The notes below the pieces were generated by a model, which saw only the letters and a program-made list of their open reading frames with translations, searched no databases and was not told the DNA's origin. From Cellulomonas sp. NTE-D12 (GTDB taxonomy: Bacteria; Actinomycetota; Actinomycetes; Actinomycetales; Cellulomonadaceae), in assembly GCF_027923705.1 (NCBI RefSeq), contig NZ_AP026442.1, forward strand, positions 2,604,001-2,668,000: a DNA stretch of 64,000 nucleotides, in the 5' to 3' direction. The position numbers and the translations under genes are program-made. Position 1 is the stretch's first letter. The number at the start of each line of letters is the position of its first letter. Below are positions 19,450 through 27,751 of the stretch, in pieces.

Positions 19450-21393
19450 TCAGCCGGCCACCTGCACCGGCGCCGGCGTCTGCTCCGGGCTGAGCACCCA
19501 CGGCACCGAGGTGACCATCACCCCGGGCTGCACCAGGAGCCGGGCCTTCAGCCGCAGCGCGCTCTGGTTGTGCAGCGCCTGCTGCCACCAGTGCGCCACC
19601 ACGTACTCCGGCACGAACACCACGACGAGGTCCCGCGGCGAGTCCCGGCGGATGCGGGCGATGTACTCCAGCACCGGCCGGGTCAGGTCGCGGTACGGGG
19701 AGTCGAGCACGGTGAGCGGGATGGGGACGTCGCGCTCCGCCCAGTCGGCCAGCAGCGCGGCGGCCTCCTTCTCCTGGGTGCGCACCGTCAGGGCCGTCAG
19801 GGTGGACGGCCGGGTCGCGCGAGCGAACGCCAGGGCGCGCAGCGTGGGCATGGTCAGCCGGGAGACCAGGACGATGCCGTGCACGCGGCTGGGCAGGGGG
19901 ACGCCGCCCGGCGGAGGCGTCAGCGCCCGGTCCACGGACGCGTAGTGCCGGTGCACGCCCTCCATCGCCAGGAACACGACCGGCATCGCGATCACCACCA
20001 GCCACGCGCCGTGCGTGAACTTGGTGACCAGCACGATGACCAGGACGATCGCCGTCACCACGGCGCCGAGCCCGTTCACCAGCCGGGCCCGCACCATCCG
20101 CGGCCGCTCGTCGCGCAGCGCGGTGGCGCGGATGGCCGTGGTCCAGTGCTTCACCATGCCGGCCTGGCTCAGGGTGAACGAGACGAACACCCCGATGATG
20201 TACAGCTGGATCAGCCGGGTGGTGCTCGCGTCGAACACCCACAGCAGCAACCCGGCCAGCAGCGCGAGGATCACGATGCCGTTGCTGAACACCAGCCGGT
20301 CGCCCCGCCGGCCGAACTGCCGCGGCAGGTAGCCGTCGCCGGACAGGATCGAGGCGAGGATCGGGAAGCCGTTGAACGCCGTGTTGGCGGCCAGCACCAG
20401 GATCGCGGCGGTGAACGCCTGCACGACGTAGAACGCGATGCTGGTCGAGCCGAAGACGGCCCCGGACAGCTGGGCGATCACCGTGCCCTGGTGGTAGCCG
20501 GCCGGCGCGCCGACCAGCTGGGAGGTGTCCTCGGCGATGTGGACGTGGCTGATCATGGCCAGCGCCGTGATGCCGATGAACATCGCGATGGTCAGCCCGC
20601 CCATCGCGGCCAGCGTGTTCGCGGCGTTGCGCGGCTTGGGCTCGCGGAAGCTCGGCACGCCGTTGCTCACGGCCTCGACGCCGGTCAGGGCGGTGCACCC
20701 GGAGGCGAAGGACCGCAGCGCGATGCCCACCACCAGCAGGGGGCCGAGGGTGGCGGTGGAGTGCACGCTGATCGCCGCGGAGGCCGCGACGGGCGCGTGC
20801 CCGGCGAACGTCCTGGCCAGGCCCACGCCGATCATCGCGAGCACCGCGACGACGAACCCGTACGTCGGGATCGCGAACGCCGTGCCCGACTCGCGCACGC
20901 CGCGCAGGTTGATCACCGCGAGCAGCGCGACGAACCCCAGCGTGATCGGCAGCGCCGAGTGCGCCAGCCACGGGAACGCCGAGACGATGTTGGCCACGCC
21001 CGCCGCCACGGAGACGGCGACGGTCAGCACGTAGTCGACCATCAGCGCGCTGGCGGCCACCAGGGCGGGCCGCGCCCCGAGGTTGGCGCGGCTGACGGCG
21101 TAGGCGCCGCCACCGGTCGGGTACGCGTAGCAGGTCTGCCGGTAGGAGGCGACGACCACGACGAGCAGGACGATGACGGCGAGCGCGACGAACGGGGTCA
21201 GGTGCAGCAGGGACGCCCCACCGACGGACAGCACCAGGAGGATCTCCTCCGTGGCGTAGGCGTTGGAGGAGAGCGGGTCGGAGCAGAACACCGGCAGCGC
21301 GATGCGCTTGGGCAGGAGGGTCTCCCCCATCCGCTCGTTGCGCAGCGGGTTGCCGACGAGCAGGCGCTTGGGCGCCGTGAGCAGGCTTGTCAC
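19450..21393 (-). CDS. APC-superfamily permease, KimA-like potassium transporter candidate
   Basis: The 647-aa protein has about 12 helices and a roughly 180-residue C-terminal cytoplasmic domain. DPLSSNAYATEEILLVL and YAYPTGGGAY match the KimA (YdaO) branch of the APC superfamily, whose studied members import K+ by H+ symport; many homologues are simply labelled amino-acid permeases. GTG at 21393 is chosen because TSLLTAPKRLLVGNPL is the usual family beginning; GGAAC lies 1-2 bp upstream. A KdpDE-like pair follows on the same strand, and phased repeats lie about 42 bp upstream, supporting a potassium role. Confidence 0.75.
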   Translation of the reverse strand: MTSLLTAPKRLLVGNPLRNERMGETLLPKRIALPVFCSDPLSSNAYATEEILLVLSVGGASLLHLTPFVALAVIVLLVVVVASYRQTCYAYPTGGGAYAVSRANLGARPALVAASALMVDYVLTVAVSVAAGVANIVSAFPWLAHSALPITLGFVALLAVINLRGVRESGTAFAIPTYGFVVAVLAMIGVGLARTFAGHAPVAASAAISVHSTATLGPLLVVGIALRSFASGCTALTGVEAVSNGVPSFREPKPRNAANTLAAMGGLTIAMFIGITALAMISHVHIAEDTSQLVGAPAGYHQGTVIAQLSGAVFGSTSIAFYVVQAFTAAILVLAANTAFNGFPILASILSGDGYLPRQFGRRGDRLVFSNGIVILALLAGLLLWVFDASTTRLIQLYIIGVFVSFTLSQAGMVKHWTTAIRATALRDERPRMVRARLVNGLGAVVTAIVLVIVLVTKFTHGAWLVVIAMPVVFLAMEGVHRHYASVDRALTPPPGGVPLPSRVHGIVLVSRLTMPTLRALAFARATRPSTLTALTVRTQEKEAAALLADWAERDVPIPLTVLDSPYRDLTRPVLEYIARIRRDSPRDLVVVFVPEYVVAHWWQQALHNQSALRLKARLLVQPGVMVTSVPWVLSPEQTPAPVQVAG

Positions 21394-21434
21394 GGTTCCA
21401 TGGAACGGCCGGCGCGGGCCGGGCACGTGCCGTC

Positions 21435-21487
21435 CTGACGCCGTCTTGACGCCGTCGCGCGGATCCTGACGCCGCCTTGACGGGCAG
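21435..21487. repeat. Two pairs of 11-bp direct repeats, candidate response-regulator site
   Basis: Units CTGACGCCGTC (21435), TTGACGCCGTC (21446), CTGACGCCGCC (21466) and TTGACGGGCAG (21477) form two tandem pairs separated by 9 bp. Direct repeats one helical turn apart are the typical site architecture of OmpR/PhoB/KdpE-family regulators. They lie between the divergent APC permease and corA; a KdpE-like regulator is encoded 3.5 kb away. Confidence 0.55.
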
Positions 21488-21620
21488 CCGCGCGGCGACG
21501 GGACCATCGGCCCAGCGCCCCGGATCCATCGGATGCGGAGTGCCGTCCCTGCCAGGACACTCGTGCCACCGCCCACGTCGGACGACCGTCCAGCAACGTG
21601 CGGCGCACCAAGGAGGCACC

Positions 21621-22613
21621 GTGCTCACGCATGCCGTCCGGTTCGACAGCGCCGGGGAACCGCACCCGCTGGACACGGACCCGACGCCGGACGTCGCCGG
21701 GGAGCTGAAGGAGGCGCGCCACGACGGCGGCTTCCTGTGGCTGGAGCTCTGGATGCCCGACGAGGCCGAGATGGCCTCGGTCGCCGAGCCGCTGTCGCTG
21801 GACCCTCGTGCCACCCGGGACGCGGTGACGGGCCGTCAGCAGCCGAAGATCCAGCGCTTCGGCGACCACCTCGCGGTGGTGCTGTGGACCCTGGAGCTGA
21901 CCCGGACCTACCCCACGGTCACGGTCGGCGAGGTGTTCCTGTTCATCGCCCCCGGAGCGCTGGTCACGGTGCGACGCACCCGGGCGCAGGGTGACGCGGT
22001 GCAGAGCTCCGACCTGGCCAAGCCCGACGCCCGGGTGCGGGGCGGGGCCCTGGGAGCCGCGTTCTCCGTGATGGCCCAGGCGGCCGGCGACTACGCCCGG
22101 CTGACCGACACGATCGAGGACGAGCTGCAGGAGCTGGAGCGCGACGTGTTCGACGACTCCGTCCGCGAGAGCCGCGAGCGGATCTACCGGCTCCGCGGGC
22201 AGATCGGCAAGGTCGACCGGGCGGTCGCCACCCTGAACGCCTCCCTGAAGGCCAGCGAGGGCCACTTCGAGGAGCTCTCCGTCGACGACGAGGAGGTGGG
22301 GCCGTGGATCCGGGACCTGATGGACGACCTGGCGGGCACCGCCGTGCTGGCCAACGAGCAGAACCTCACCCTGGACGCGGTGGTGGCCAGCCACGAGAAC
22401 AACGTGGCCGCCCAGCAGAACGAGGACACGCGCAAGATCTCCGCCATCGCGGCGATGCTGTCCATCCCCGCGGTGACGTCCGGGCTGTTCGGGATGAACT
22501 TCAAGGACCTGCCGCTGGTGAACACCACCGGTGCCTGGGCGTGGGTGATGGGCGCCGTGGTGCTGATCGACCTCGGGGTGTACGTCGTGTTCAAGCGGCG
22601 GCACTGGCTGTAG
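21621..22613 (+). CDS. corA: CorA-family magnesium/cobalt transporter
   Basis: Pentameric divalent-cation channel. The 330-aa protein has a large N-terminal cytoplasmic domain with long helices and two C-terminal helices with the signature G291-M-N between them (SGLFGMNFKD). GTG at 21621 follows AGGAGG at 21611-21616, a strong ribosome site, and gives the usual family length. Divergent from the KimA-like permease; the repeat region between them may serve either gene. Confidence 0.93.
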   Translation: MLTHAVRFDSAGEPHPLDTDPTPDVAGELKEARHDGGFLWLELWMPDEAEMASVAEPLSLDPRATRDAVTGRQQPKIQRFGDHLAVVLWTLELTRTYPTVTVGEVFLFIAPGALVTVRRTRAQGDAVQSSDLAKPDARVRGGALGAAFSVMAQAAGDYARLTDTIEDELQELERDVFDDSVRESRERIYRLRGQIGKVDRAVATLNASLKASEGHFEELSVDDEEVGPWIRDLMDDLAGTAVLANEQNLTLDAVVASHENNVAAQQNEDTRKISAIAAMLSIPAVTSGLFGMNFKDLPLVNTTGAWAWVMGAVVLIDLGVYVVFKRRHWL

Positions 22614-22658
22614 GGCAAATCCCGTGACCGGCCCCGGAGCCGCCGGCACGATGGGTTC

Positions 22659-23273
22659 GTGACGGCGCTCGACGACCCCTGGCCCTCTCCCGCCCGGCCG
22701 GAGGTGCAGCTGGTCCAGGTGCCTGCCCCGGCGCTCGCGGCCCTCGCCGCAGGCCACGCGGACACCGCGGAACGCGCGGTGCCGGGCCTGCACATCGACC
22801 CCGAGCTGGCGACGGACCACTGCCGTCGGGTCTGGCAGATCCGCGCCGAGCAGGTCCGGGAGCGGCCCGCGGACGCGTCCTGGGTGACGCGGCTGCTGGT
22901 GGACTCCTCGCTCGTGGCCGGCACGAGCGAGGGCGCGGTGACGGGCCCCGGCGTCGGCGCCGGTCCGGCCGCCCACGCCGGGACCGCCGTCGGCCGCGCC
23001 GGGTTCCACGGCCCGCCCGACGCCCGTGGCATGGTCGAGGTGGGCTACGAGGTGGTGCCGTGGGCGCGCCGCCGGGGGTACGCCCGGGCGGCGATGGACG
23101 CGCTGCTCGCCGTGGCGCGGCAGCGCGCGGACGTGCAGGTGCTGAGGGCGACGATCAGCCCGCAGAACGCGGCGTCACGGGCGCTGGTCGCCTCGTTCGG
23201 CCTGGTCGAGGTGGGCGAGCAGTGGGACGAGGAGGACGGCCTCGAGACGATCTTCGAGGTGCCCGTCGTCTGA
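22659..23273 (+). CDS. GNAT-family N-acetyltransferase
   Basis: The 204-aa protein shows GNAT features in its second half: VEVGYEVVPWARRRGYARAA is motif A with the acetyl-CoA loop R-x-x-G-Y/A, and ISPQNAASRALVASFGLVEVG is motif B. It resembles the RimJ/RimL-like group. The N-terminal part is Pro/Ala-rich and has an Ala/Gly insertion near residues 85-108. Substrate unknown. Convergent with glnK, 34 bp apart. Confidence 0.8.
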   Translation: MTALDDPWPSPARPEVQLVQVPAPALAALAAGHADTAERAVPGLHIDPELATDHCRRVWQIRAEQVRERPADASWVTRLLVDSSLVAGTSEGAVTGPGVGAGPAAHAGTAVGRAGFHGPPDARGMVEVGYEVVPWARRRGYARAAMDALLAVARQRADVQVLRATISPQNAASRALVASFGLVEVGEQWDEEDGLETIFEVPVV

Positions 23274-23307
23274 CGCCGGCGGCCCGCACGGCGGCCCGGA
23301 CGATGGC

Positions 23308-23646
23308 TCAGACCGCGTCGTCCCCGCGCTCGTTGGTCCGCACCCGCACCAGCTCGTCGATCGTCTGCACCCACACCTTGCCGTCACCGATCTTGCCGGT
23401 GCGGGCCGCGGCGACGAGCGTGTCCACGACCGTCTCGACCATGTCGTCGCTGACCACCACCTCGAGCCGCACCTTCGGCACGAAGTCGATCTGGTACTCG
23501 GCGCCGCGGTACACCTCGGTGTGCCCGCCCTGGCGGCCGTACCCCTGCGCGTCGGACACGGTCAGCCCCCGGACGCCGATGGCGCCGAGCGCCTCGCGGA
23601 CGTCGGAGACCTTGAACGGCTTGACGATCGCCGTGATGAGCTTCAT
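23308..23646 (-). CDS. glnK: PII nitrogen-signalling protein
   Basis: Trimeric PII protein, 112 aa, that senses ATP/ADP and 2-oxoglutarate and blocks the ammonium channel. Tyr51, the nucleotidylation site, lies in EVYRGAEY in the T-loop; the C-terminal signature TGKIGDGKVWV is intact. Start and Amt stop share one base (TGATG), so the pair is coupled, the standard amt-glnK arrangement. No glnD follows. Confidence 0.95.
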   Translation of the reverse strand: MKLITAIVKPFKVSDVREALGAIGVRGLTVSDAQGYGRQGGHTEVYRGAEYQIDFVPKVRLEVVVSDDMVETVVDTLVAAARTGKIGDGKVWVQTIDELVRVRTNERGDDAV

Positions 23647-24929
23647 CAGGAGGTCCTTCCGATGCTGGAGGTGGCGGTGAGCTCGTACGCGGTCTCGGCG
23701 TGCTGGCTCGAGTCGAGGCCCTCGTGCTCCTCCTCGGGCGTCACCCGCAGTCCGATGGTCGCGCGCAGCGCCCACGCGATCGCGTAGGACGCCGCGAAGG
23801 CGAACGCCGAGGCGGCCAGCACGCCGAGCAGCTGGCGTCCCACCTGACCGAGCCCCCCACCGAGCAGCAGACCCTGGCGGGCGACGGCCGGGTTGACCGC
23901 GGTGGCGGCGAGCAGGCCGACGGCGAGCGTGCCGATCACGCCACCGACGTAGTGCACGGCGACCACGTCGAGCGAGTCGTCGTAGCGGAAGCGGAACTTG
24001 AGCCGGATGGCGAAGAGGCAAACGACGCCGGCGACCACCCCGATGACGATCGCGGGGACCGGTGCGACGAAGCCGGCGGCCGGCGTGATAGCGACCAGCC
24101 CCGCGACCGCCCCCGTGGCGCCGCCCAGCGTGGTGGCCTTGCCGGTCAGCCGCTTCTCGAGCGCCAGCCAGCCGATCATGCCGCCGACACCGGACAGGTG
24201 GGTGGCCAGCGCCGCGCTCGCCGCGAGGGTGCCCGCGGTCAACGCCGACCCGGCGTTGAACCCGATCCAGCCGAACCAGAGCAGGCCGGCGCCCAGCAGC
24301 GTGAGCGGCAGGTTGTGCGGCGCCATCATCTCCCGCGGCCAACCGCGCCGCGGTCCCAGCACCAGGGCGAGAGCCAGGGCCGACGCCCCGGAGCAGATCT
24401 CGACGACCGTCCCGCCGGCGAAGTCCAGCAGGCCCGCGCGGTGCAGCCACCCGGTGGGCGACCAGACCCAGTGCGCGAGCGGCGCGTACACGACGACCGA
24501 CCAGACGGCGACGAACGTGACGAACGCGCCGAACCGCATCCGGTCCGCCGACGCGCCGCTGATCAGGGCCGCCGTGATGATGGCGAACATCAGCTGGAAC
24601 GCGACGAAGGCCAGCGGCGGGACCGTCAGCGGGATGCCCGGCACCGCCTCCTGGGCGTGGGCGAGGCCGACGAGGTGGAGCCCGCCGATCAGCCCGCCAC
24701 CGGCATCGGTGTCGAACGCCAGCGAGTAGCCCGCGACGACCCAGGTGATCGAGACGACCGCGATCGCGGTGAAGCTCTGCATGATCATCGCGAGCGCGTG
24801 CTTCGACCGGACCATGCCCGTGTAGAAGAACGCGAGCCCCGGCGTCATCAGCAGGACGAGCGCGGTGCAGACGATGATCCACGCCGTGTCGCCGGCGTCG
24901 ACGGGTGCTGCGGTGGTGAGGAGGTGCAT
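23646..24929 (-). CDS. amt: Ammonium transporter
   Basis: The 427-aa protein has about 11 helices and family stretches PGLAFFYTGMV and DFAGGTVVE. The first residue of the twin-His pore pair is Glu177 (codon GAG at 24399-24401); the second His is kept in VHYVGG. A Glu at the first position is known from fungal Mep1/Mep3-type proteins, where it changes transport properties. ATG at 24929 gives a normal N-terminus. A 16-bp palindrome 23 bp upstream may be an operator. Coupled to glnK. Confidence 0.94.
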   Translation of the reverse strand: MHLLTTAAPVDAGDTAWIIVCTALVLLMTPGLAFFYTGMVRSKHALAMIMQSFTAIAVVSITWVVAGYSLAFDTDAGGGLIGGLHLVGLAHAQEAVPGIPLTVPPLAFVAFQLMFAIITAALISGASADRMRFGAFVTFVAVWSVVVYAPLAHWVWSPTGWLHRAGLLDFAGGTVVEICSGASALALALVLGPRRGWPREMMAPHNLPLTLLGAGLLWFGWIGFNAGSALTAGTLAASAALATHLSGVGGMIGWLALEKRLTGKATTLGGATGAVAGLVAITPAAGFVAPVPAIVIGVVAGVVCLFAIRLKFRFRYDDSLDVVAVHYVGGVIGTLAVGLLAATAVNPAVARQGLLLGGGLGQVGRQLLGVLAASAFAFAASYAIAWALRATIGLRVTPEEEHEGLDSSQHAETAYELTATSSIGRTS

Positions 24930-24951
24930 CGGGCCATCTCTCTCGCGTGGA

Positions 24952-24967
24952 GGCGGACCGGTCCGCC
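24952..24967. promoter_or_regulatory. Perfect 16-bp palindrome upstream of amt
   Basis: GGCGGACCGGTCCGCC is fully self-complementary and lies 23-38 bp before the amt start. It may be the operator of a nitrogen or other regulator; it does not look like an AmtR or GlnR site I know. High GC raises the chance of coincidence. Confidence 0.35.
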
Positions 24968-25097
24968 GCCGTGGCTACGCCGCGCGCGAGCGTACTGGCT
25001 CGTGGGAGTGGTGACGGGGTGTGTCCGTCGCGGGTCCGTGCCGGCCCGGACCGCTGGTTGCGGGGCCGCGCCCGGCGGCGGGCGGTGACGGCCGGAT

Positions 25098-25126
25098 TTG
25101 GCCGTGCCCTGGCGGTGACGTAGGGT
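25098..25126 (+). promoter_or_regulatory. Sigma-70-type promoter of the initiator tRNA
   Basis: TTGGCC (25098-25103) and TAGGGT (25121-25126) with a 17-bp spacer end 11 bp before the tRNA, placing transcription start just upstream of its 5' end. Confidence 0.5.
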
Positions 25127-25137
25127 TGTCGAGCCGA

Positions 25138-25211
25138 CGCGGGGTGGAGCAGCTCGGTAGCTCGCTGGGCTCATAACCCAGAGGTCGCAGGTTCAAATCC
25201 TGCCCCCGCTA
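25138..25211 (+). tRNA. Initiator tRNA-Met (CAT anticodon)
   Basis: A full cloverleaf: acceptor CGCGGGG/CCCCGCT with an unpaired first position (C1 opposite T72), D stem GAGC/GCTC with A11-T24, anticodon stem CTGGG/CCCAG with three consecutive G-C pairs and loop CTCATAA, and T arm GCAGG-TTCAAAT-CCTGC. The mismatched first pair and three G-C pairs mark the initiator rather than the elongator. CCA is not encoded. Discriminator is A211 (25211). Confidence 0.95.
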
Positions 25212-25220
25212 CTCAAGACC

Positions 25221-25250
25221 GAAGGCCCGGACCAGATAGTCCGGGCCTTC
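25221..25250 (+). terminator. Intrinsic terminator of the tRNA gene
   Basis: A perfect 12-bp stem pairs GAAGGCCCGGAC (25221-25232) with GTCCGGGCCTTC (25239-25250) around a 6-nt loop CAGATA. It lies 9 bp after the tRNA. It also faces the end of the convergent LacI operon. Confidence 0.85.
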
Positions 25251-25292
25251 GTCGTGGATGCGAGGGCGGTCACGCGCAGCCGACGGGCGTGA

Positions 25293-26339
25293 TCAGCCCT
25301 CGCGAGGCGGCGCGACGGAGTCGCGGATGACGAGGGTGGTGTGCAGTCGGCGCCGCCGTGGCTCGGAGTCCTGGCCGGCGATCGCGTCGACGAGGTACTC
25401 GGAGGCGAGCCGACCCTTGGCTTCGATCGGTTGGCGTGCGGTGGTCAGGCCGGGGTGTGCCCACTCCGACTCAGGCAGGTCGTCGAAGCCGGTCACGGAC
25501 AGCTCCCCGGGTACGTCGACGTCCAATTCTCGGGCGGCGTCGAGGACGCCGAAGGCGATGATGTCGGAGAACGTGATGACAGCGGTGGGGTGCTCGCCGC
25601 TCTGCCAGACCTCGCGTAGGGCTGCGGCGCCGGCGGCGCGGGTGCAGGGAATCTCGCGGATCTCGACGCGGGGGTCGTCGATGGCCAGCCCGTACCTCTC
25701 CAGCGCGTGGTCCACGCCCCGCTTGCGCCGCGAGAGCGGCCCGTGCCACCCGGTCGAGCCGCCGGTGGTGCCGGACTCGAAAGCGAGCACCAGGATGCGG
25801 CGGTGGCCCTGGTCGAGGATGTACTCGGCCACCTCCCGCATGCCGTTCTCCTCGTCGACGTCGATGCAGGACACCCCGTCGGTCTCGTCGCTGTCGACCA
25901 GGACGAACGGGATCCCCCGATGGCGCAGGGCCTGCACCTCGCCGCGGTCGGCTTCGAGCCCGCAGACGACGAATCCGTCGACCGCCGCATAGGGGATGGC
26001 TTTGAGCATGGAGTCCCGCAGCGGCGGGACGAGCAGCATGGACAGCCCTTCCTGGTGACAGGTCTGTCCGATGCCCCGGAAGAACTGGGCGTAGTACGGG
26101 TTCTCGAGGGCCGCGTCGATCTGCTGGGGAAGGAGCACGCCGAGAGAGTTGGTCCGGCCGGTGCGTAGCATCCTGGCGGCGGGGTCGCGGACGTAGCCGA
26201 GCTCTTCGGCGACGGCGAGGATCTGCTGCAGGGTCCCGTCCGAGAGACGGTCAGGGTTGTTGAACGCGAACGACACGGCGGTCTTGGACACGTTCGCCTT
26301 GGCTGCGACGTCGGCAATGGTCACTCGACGGGGGCTCAT
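25293..26339 (-). CDS. LacI-family transcriptional repressor of the maltodextrin operon
   Basis: The 348-aa repressor has an N-terminal LacI helix-turn-helix (TIADVAAKANVSKTAVSFAF), hinge helix (DPAARMLRTGRTN) and periplasmic-binding-protein-like effector domain. ATG overlaps the amylase stop (ATGA), making it the last gene of the six-gene operon it probably controls. The perfect dyad at 32483-32504 is the likely site, so it would be autoregulated. Inducer probably a maltodextrin or related alpha-glucoside (inference). Confidence 0.9.
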   Translation of the reverse strand: MSPRRVTIADVAAKANVSKTAVSFAFNNPDRLSDGTLQQILAVAEELGYVRDPAARMLRTGRTNSLGVLLPQQIDAALENPYYAQFFRGIGQTCHQEGLSMLLVPPLRDSMLKAIPYAAVDGFVVCGLEADRGEVQALRHRGIPFVLVDSDETDGVSCIDVDEENGMREVAEYILDQGHRRILVLAFESGTTGGSTGWHGPLSRRKRGVDHALERYGLAIDDPRVEIREIPCTRAAGAAALREVWQSGEHPTAVITFSDIIAFGVLDAARELDVDVPGELSVTGFDDLPESEWAHPGLTTARQPIEAKGRLASEYLVDAIAGQDSEPRRRRLHTTLVIRDSVAPPREG

Positions 26340-27751
26340 GCCTGCTCCGTCGTCCAGACGACCGCGGAGCGGGCCGGCACCCGGAGGGGGTTGCCGGCGG
26401 CTCTGCGCTGGTCGACGGCCGGCCAGACCTGAGCTGCCTCCGCGTTGCCGAGGGCTGACGGCGGCAGATCCGCGTCGACAGGTCCTCGGTTCACGGCGAC
26501 CAGCACGCTGTCACCGTCGAGCACTCGGCGGCGCACCACGACGTCGCCCACGGCGTAGGGGTACTCGTCTGTTCCGTATCGCAGTGCCGGCAGCTTGGCC
26601 CGCAATGCCAGCAGGCTGGTCAGCGTCTGCAACGTGTCGGTGTCCCATCGGTTGGTGTCCCAGACCATGCCGGCACGGCAGCCGGGGTCGTTGTCCCCGG
26701 TCATGCCGATCTCGTCGCCGTAGTAGATCATCGGCGCCCCGGGCGCGGTGACCAGCAACGTCAGCGCGAGGCGAGTCGCGACGGGGTCGTCGCCGTGCCG
26801 GGTGATCAGTCGTTCGGTGTCGTGGCTGCCGAGCAGGTTCAGCATCGCGTGCCGCGCGTGGTGCGGGATCTGGTCGCGCAGGTCGTTCATCCCCGCGGCC
26901 AGGGTCTTGGCATCGTGCTTGCGGTCGGCGGTGAACCCCAGGACCAGGTCGCGCAGGGTGTAGTTCATCGTGCCGTCGGCGGTGTCCCCGGCCAGCCACT
27001 GGGTAGGTGAGCGCCATTCCTCGGCGACGATGTACGCCTCGGGGTTGGTGTCCTTGACGACGCGTCGGAACTGGCGCCAGAACGGCATGGGCACGAAGTA
27101 CGGGACGTCCAGCCGCCACCCGTCGATGCCCTGCTCGAGCCAGTACCGGGCGACGTTCAGGTGGTGCTCGCGCACCTGCGGGTCGTGCACGTTCCACTTG
27201 GGCAGGTACCAGCAGCCCGAGCAGGTCCGGTAGTTCGGGACGGGCTTCTGCACGACGGGCAGGTCTTCGACGTAGAACCAGTTGACGTACGGCGACTGGG
27301 CGCCGTTGGCCACGACGTCCTGGAAGGCCGAGTGCCCCACGCCGCAGTGGTTGAGCACGGCGTCGAGCACCACGCGGACCCCCCGCGAGTGGGCCTCCTG
27401 AAGCAGCTCGCGGAACGAACCGAGGTCGCCTAGCCGCGGGTCGATCGAGAAGTAGTCGGTGGCGTCGTACCGGTGGTTGGTGCCGGCGGCGAAGATCGGC
27501 GTCAGGTACAGGGCGTTGGCGCCCAGGTCGACGATGTGGTCCAGGTGCTGCACGATCCCGGCCAGGTCGCCGCCGAGGAAGCCCTCTCGGGCGGGTGGCG
27601 AGTCCCAGGCGCGCACGTCCGGCGGGTTGCGGGCGGGGTCGGCGTTGGCGAACCGCTCGGGGAAGATCTGGTAGAACACCGCGTCCTGGACCCAGGCCGG
27701 GACTCTGGGGGCGGTGCTGTCGTTGGAGCTGGACATGGTGTGCGGGCTCAT
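26336..27751 (-). CDS. GH13 alpha-amylase/cyclomaltodextrinase-like enzyme
   Basis: The 471-aa GH13 enzyme begins near the catalytic barrel (DAVFYQIFPERF), lacking the roughly 130-residue N-terminal domain of typical neopullulanases. Conserved regions: DAVLNHCG, nucleophile Asp near 213 in GWRLDVPYF, acid/base Glu near 244 in VAEEW, and transition-state Asp near 310 in GSHDTER. No signal peptide, so it acts inside the cell on imported oligosaccharides or cyclodextrins. ATG overlaps the upstream permease stop (ATGA); a second ATG lies five codons in. Confidence 0.88.
   Translation of the reverse strand: MSPHTMSSSNDSTAPRVPAWVQDAVFYQIFPERFANADPARNPPDVRAWDSPPAREGFLGGDLAGIVQHLDHIVDLGANALYLTPIFAAGTNHRYDATDYFSIDPRLGDLGSFRELLQEAHSRGVRVVLDAVLNHCGVGHSAFQDVVANGAQSPYVNWFYVEDLPVVQKPVPNYRTCSGCWYLPKWNVHDPQVREHHLNVARYWLEQGIDGWRLDVPYFVPMPFWRQFRRVVKDTNPEAYIVAEEWRSPTQWLAGDTADGTMNYTLRDLVLGFTADRKHDAKTLAAGMNDLRDQIPHHARHAMLNLLGSHDTERLITRHGDDPVATRLALTLLVTAPGAPMIYYGDEIGMTGDNDPGCRAGMVWDTNRWDTDTLQTLTSLLALRAKLPALRYGTDEYPYAVGDVVVRRRVLDGDSVLVAVNRGPVDADLPPSALGNAEAAQVWPAVDQRRAAGNPLRVPARSAVVWTTEQA

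Noticed and set aside
19204..21438. A 744-codon plus-strand frame across the APC permease gene
   Set aside because: Same shadow composition; the opposite strand encodes a clear membrane transporter.
23700..25088. A 462-codon plus-strand frame across amt
   Set aside because: Shadow of amt; no recognisable domain and it runs into the tRNA upstream region.
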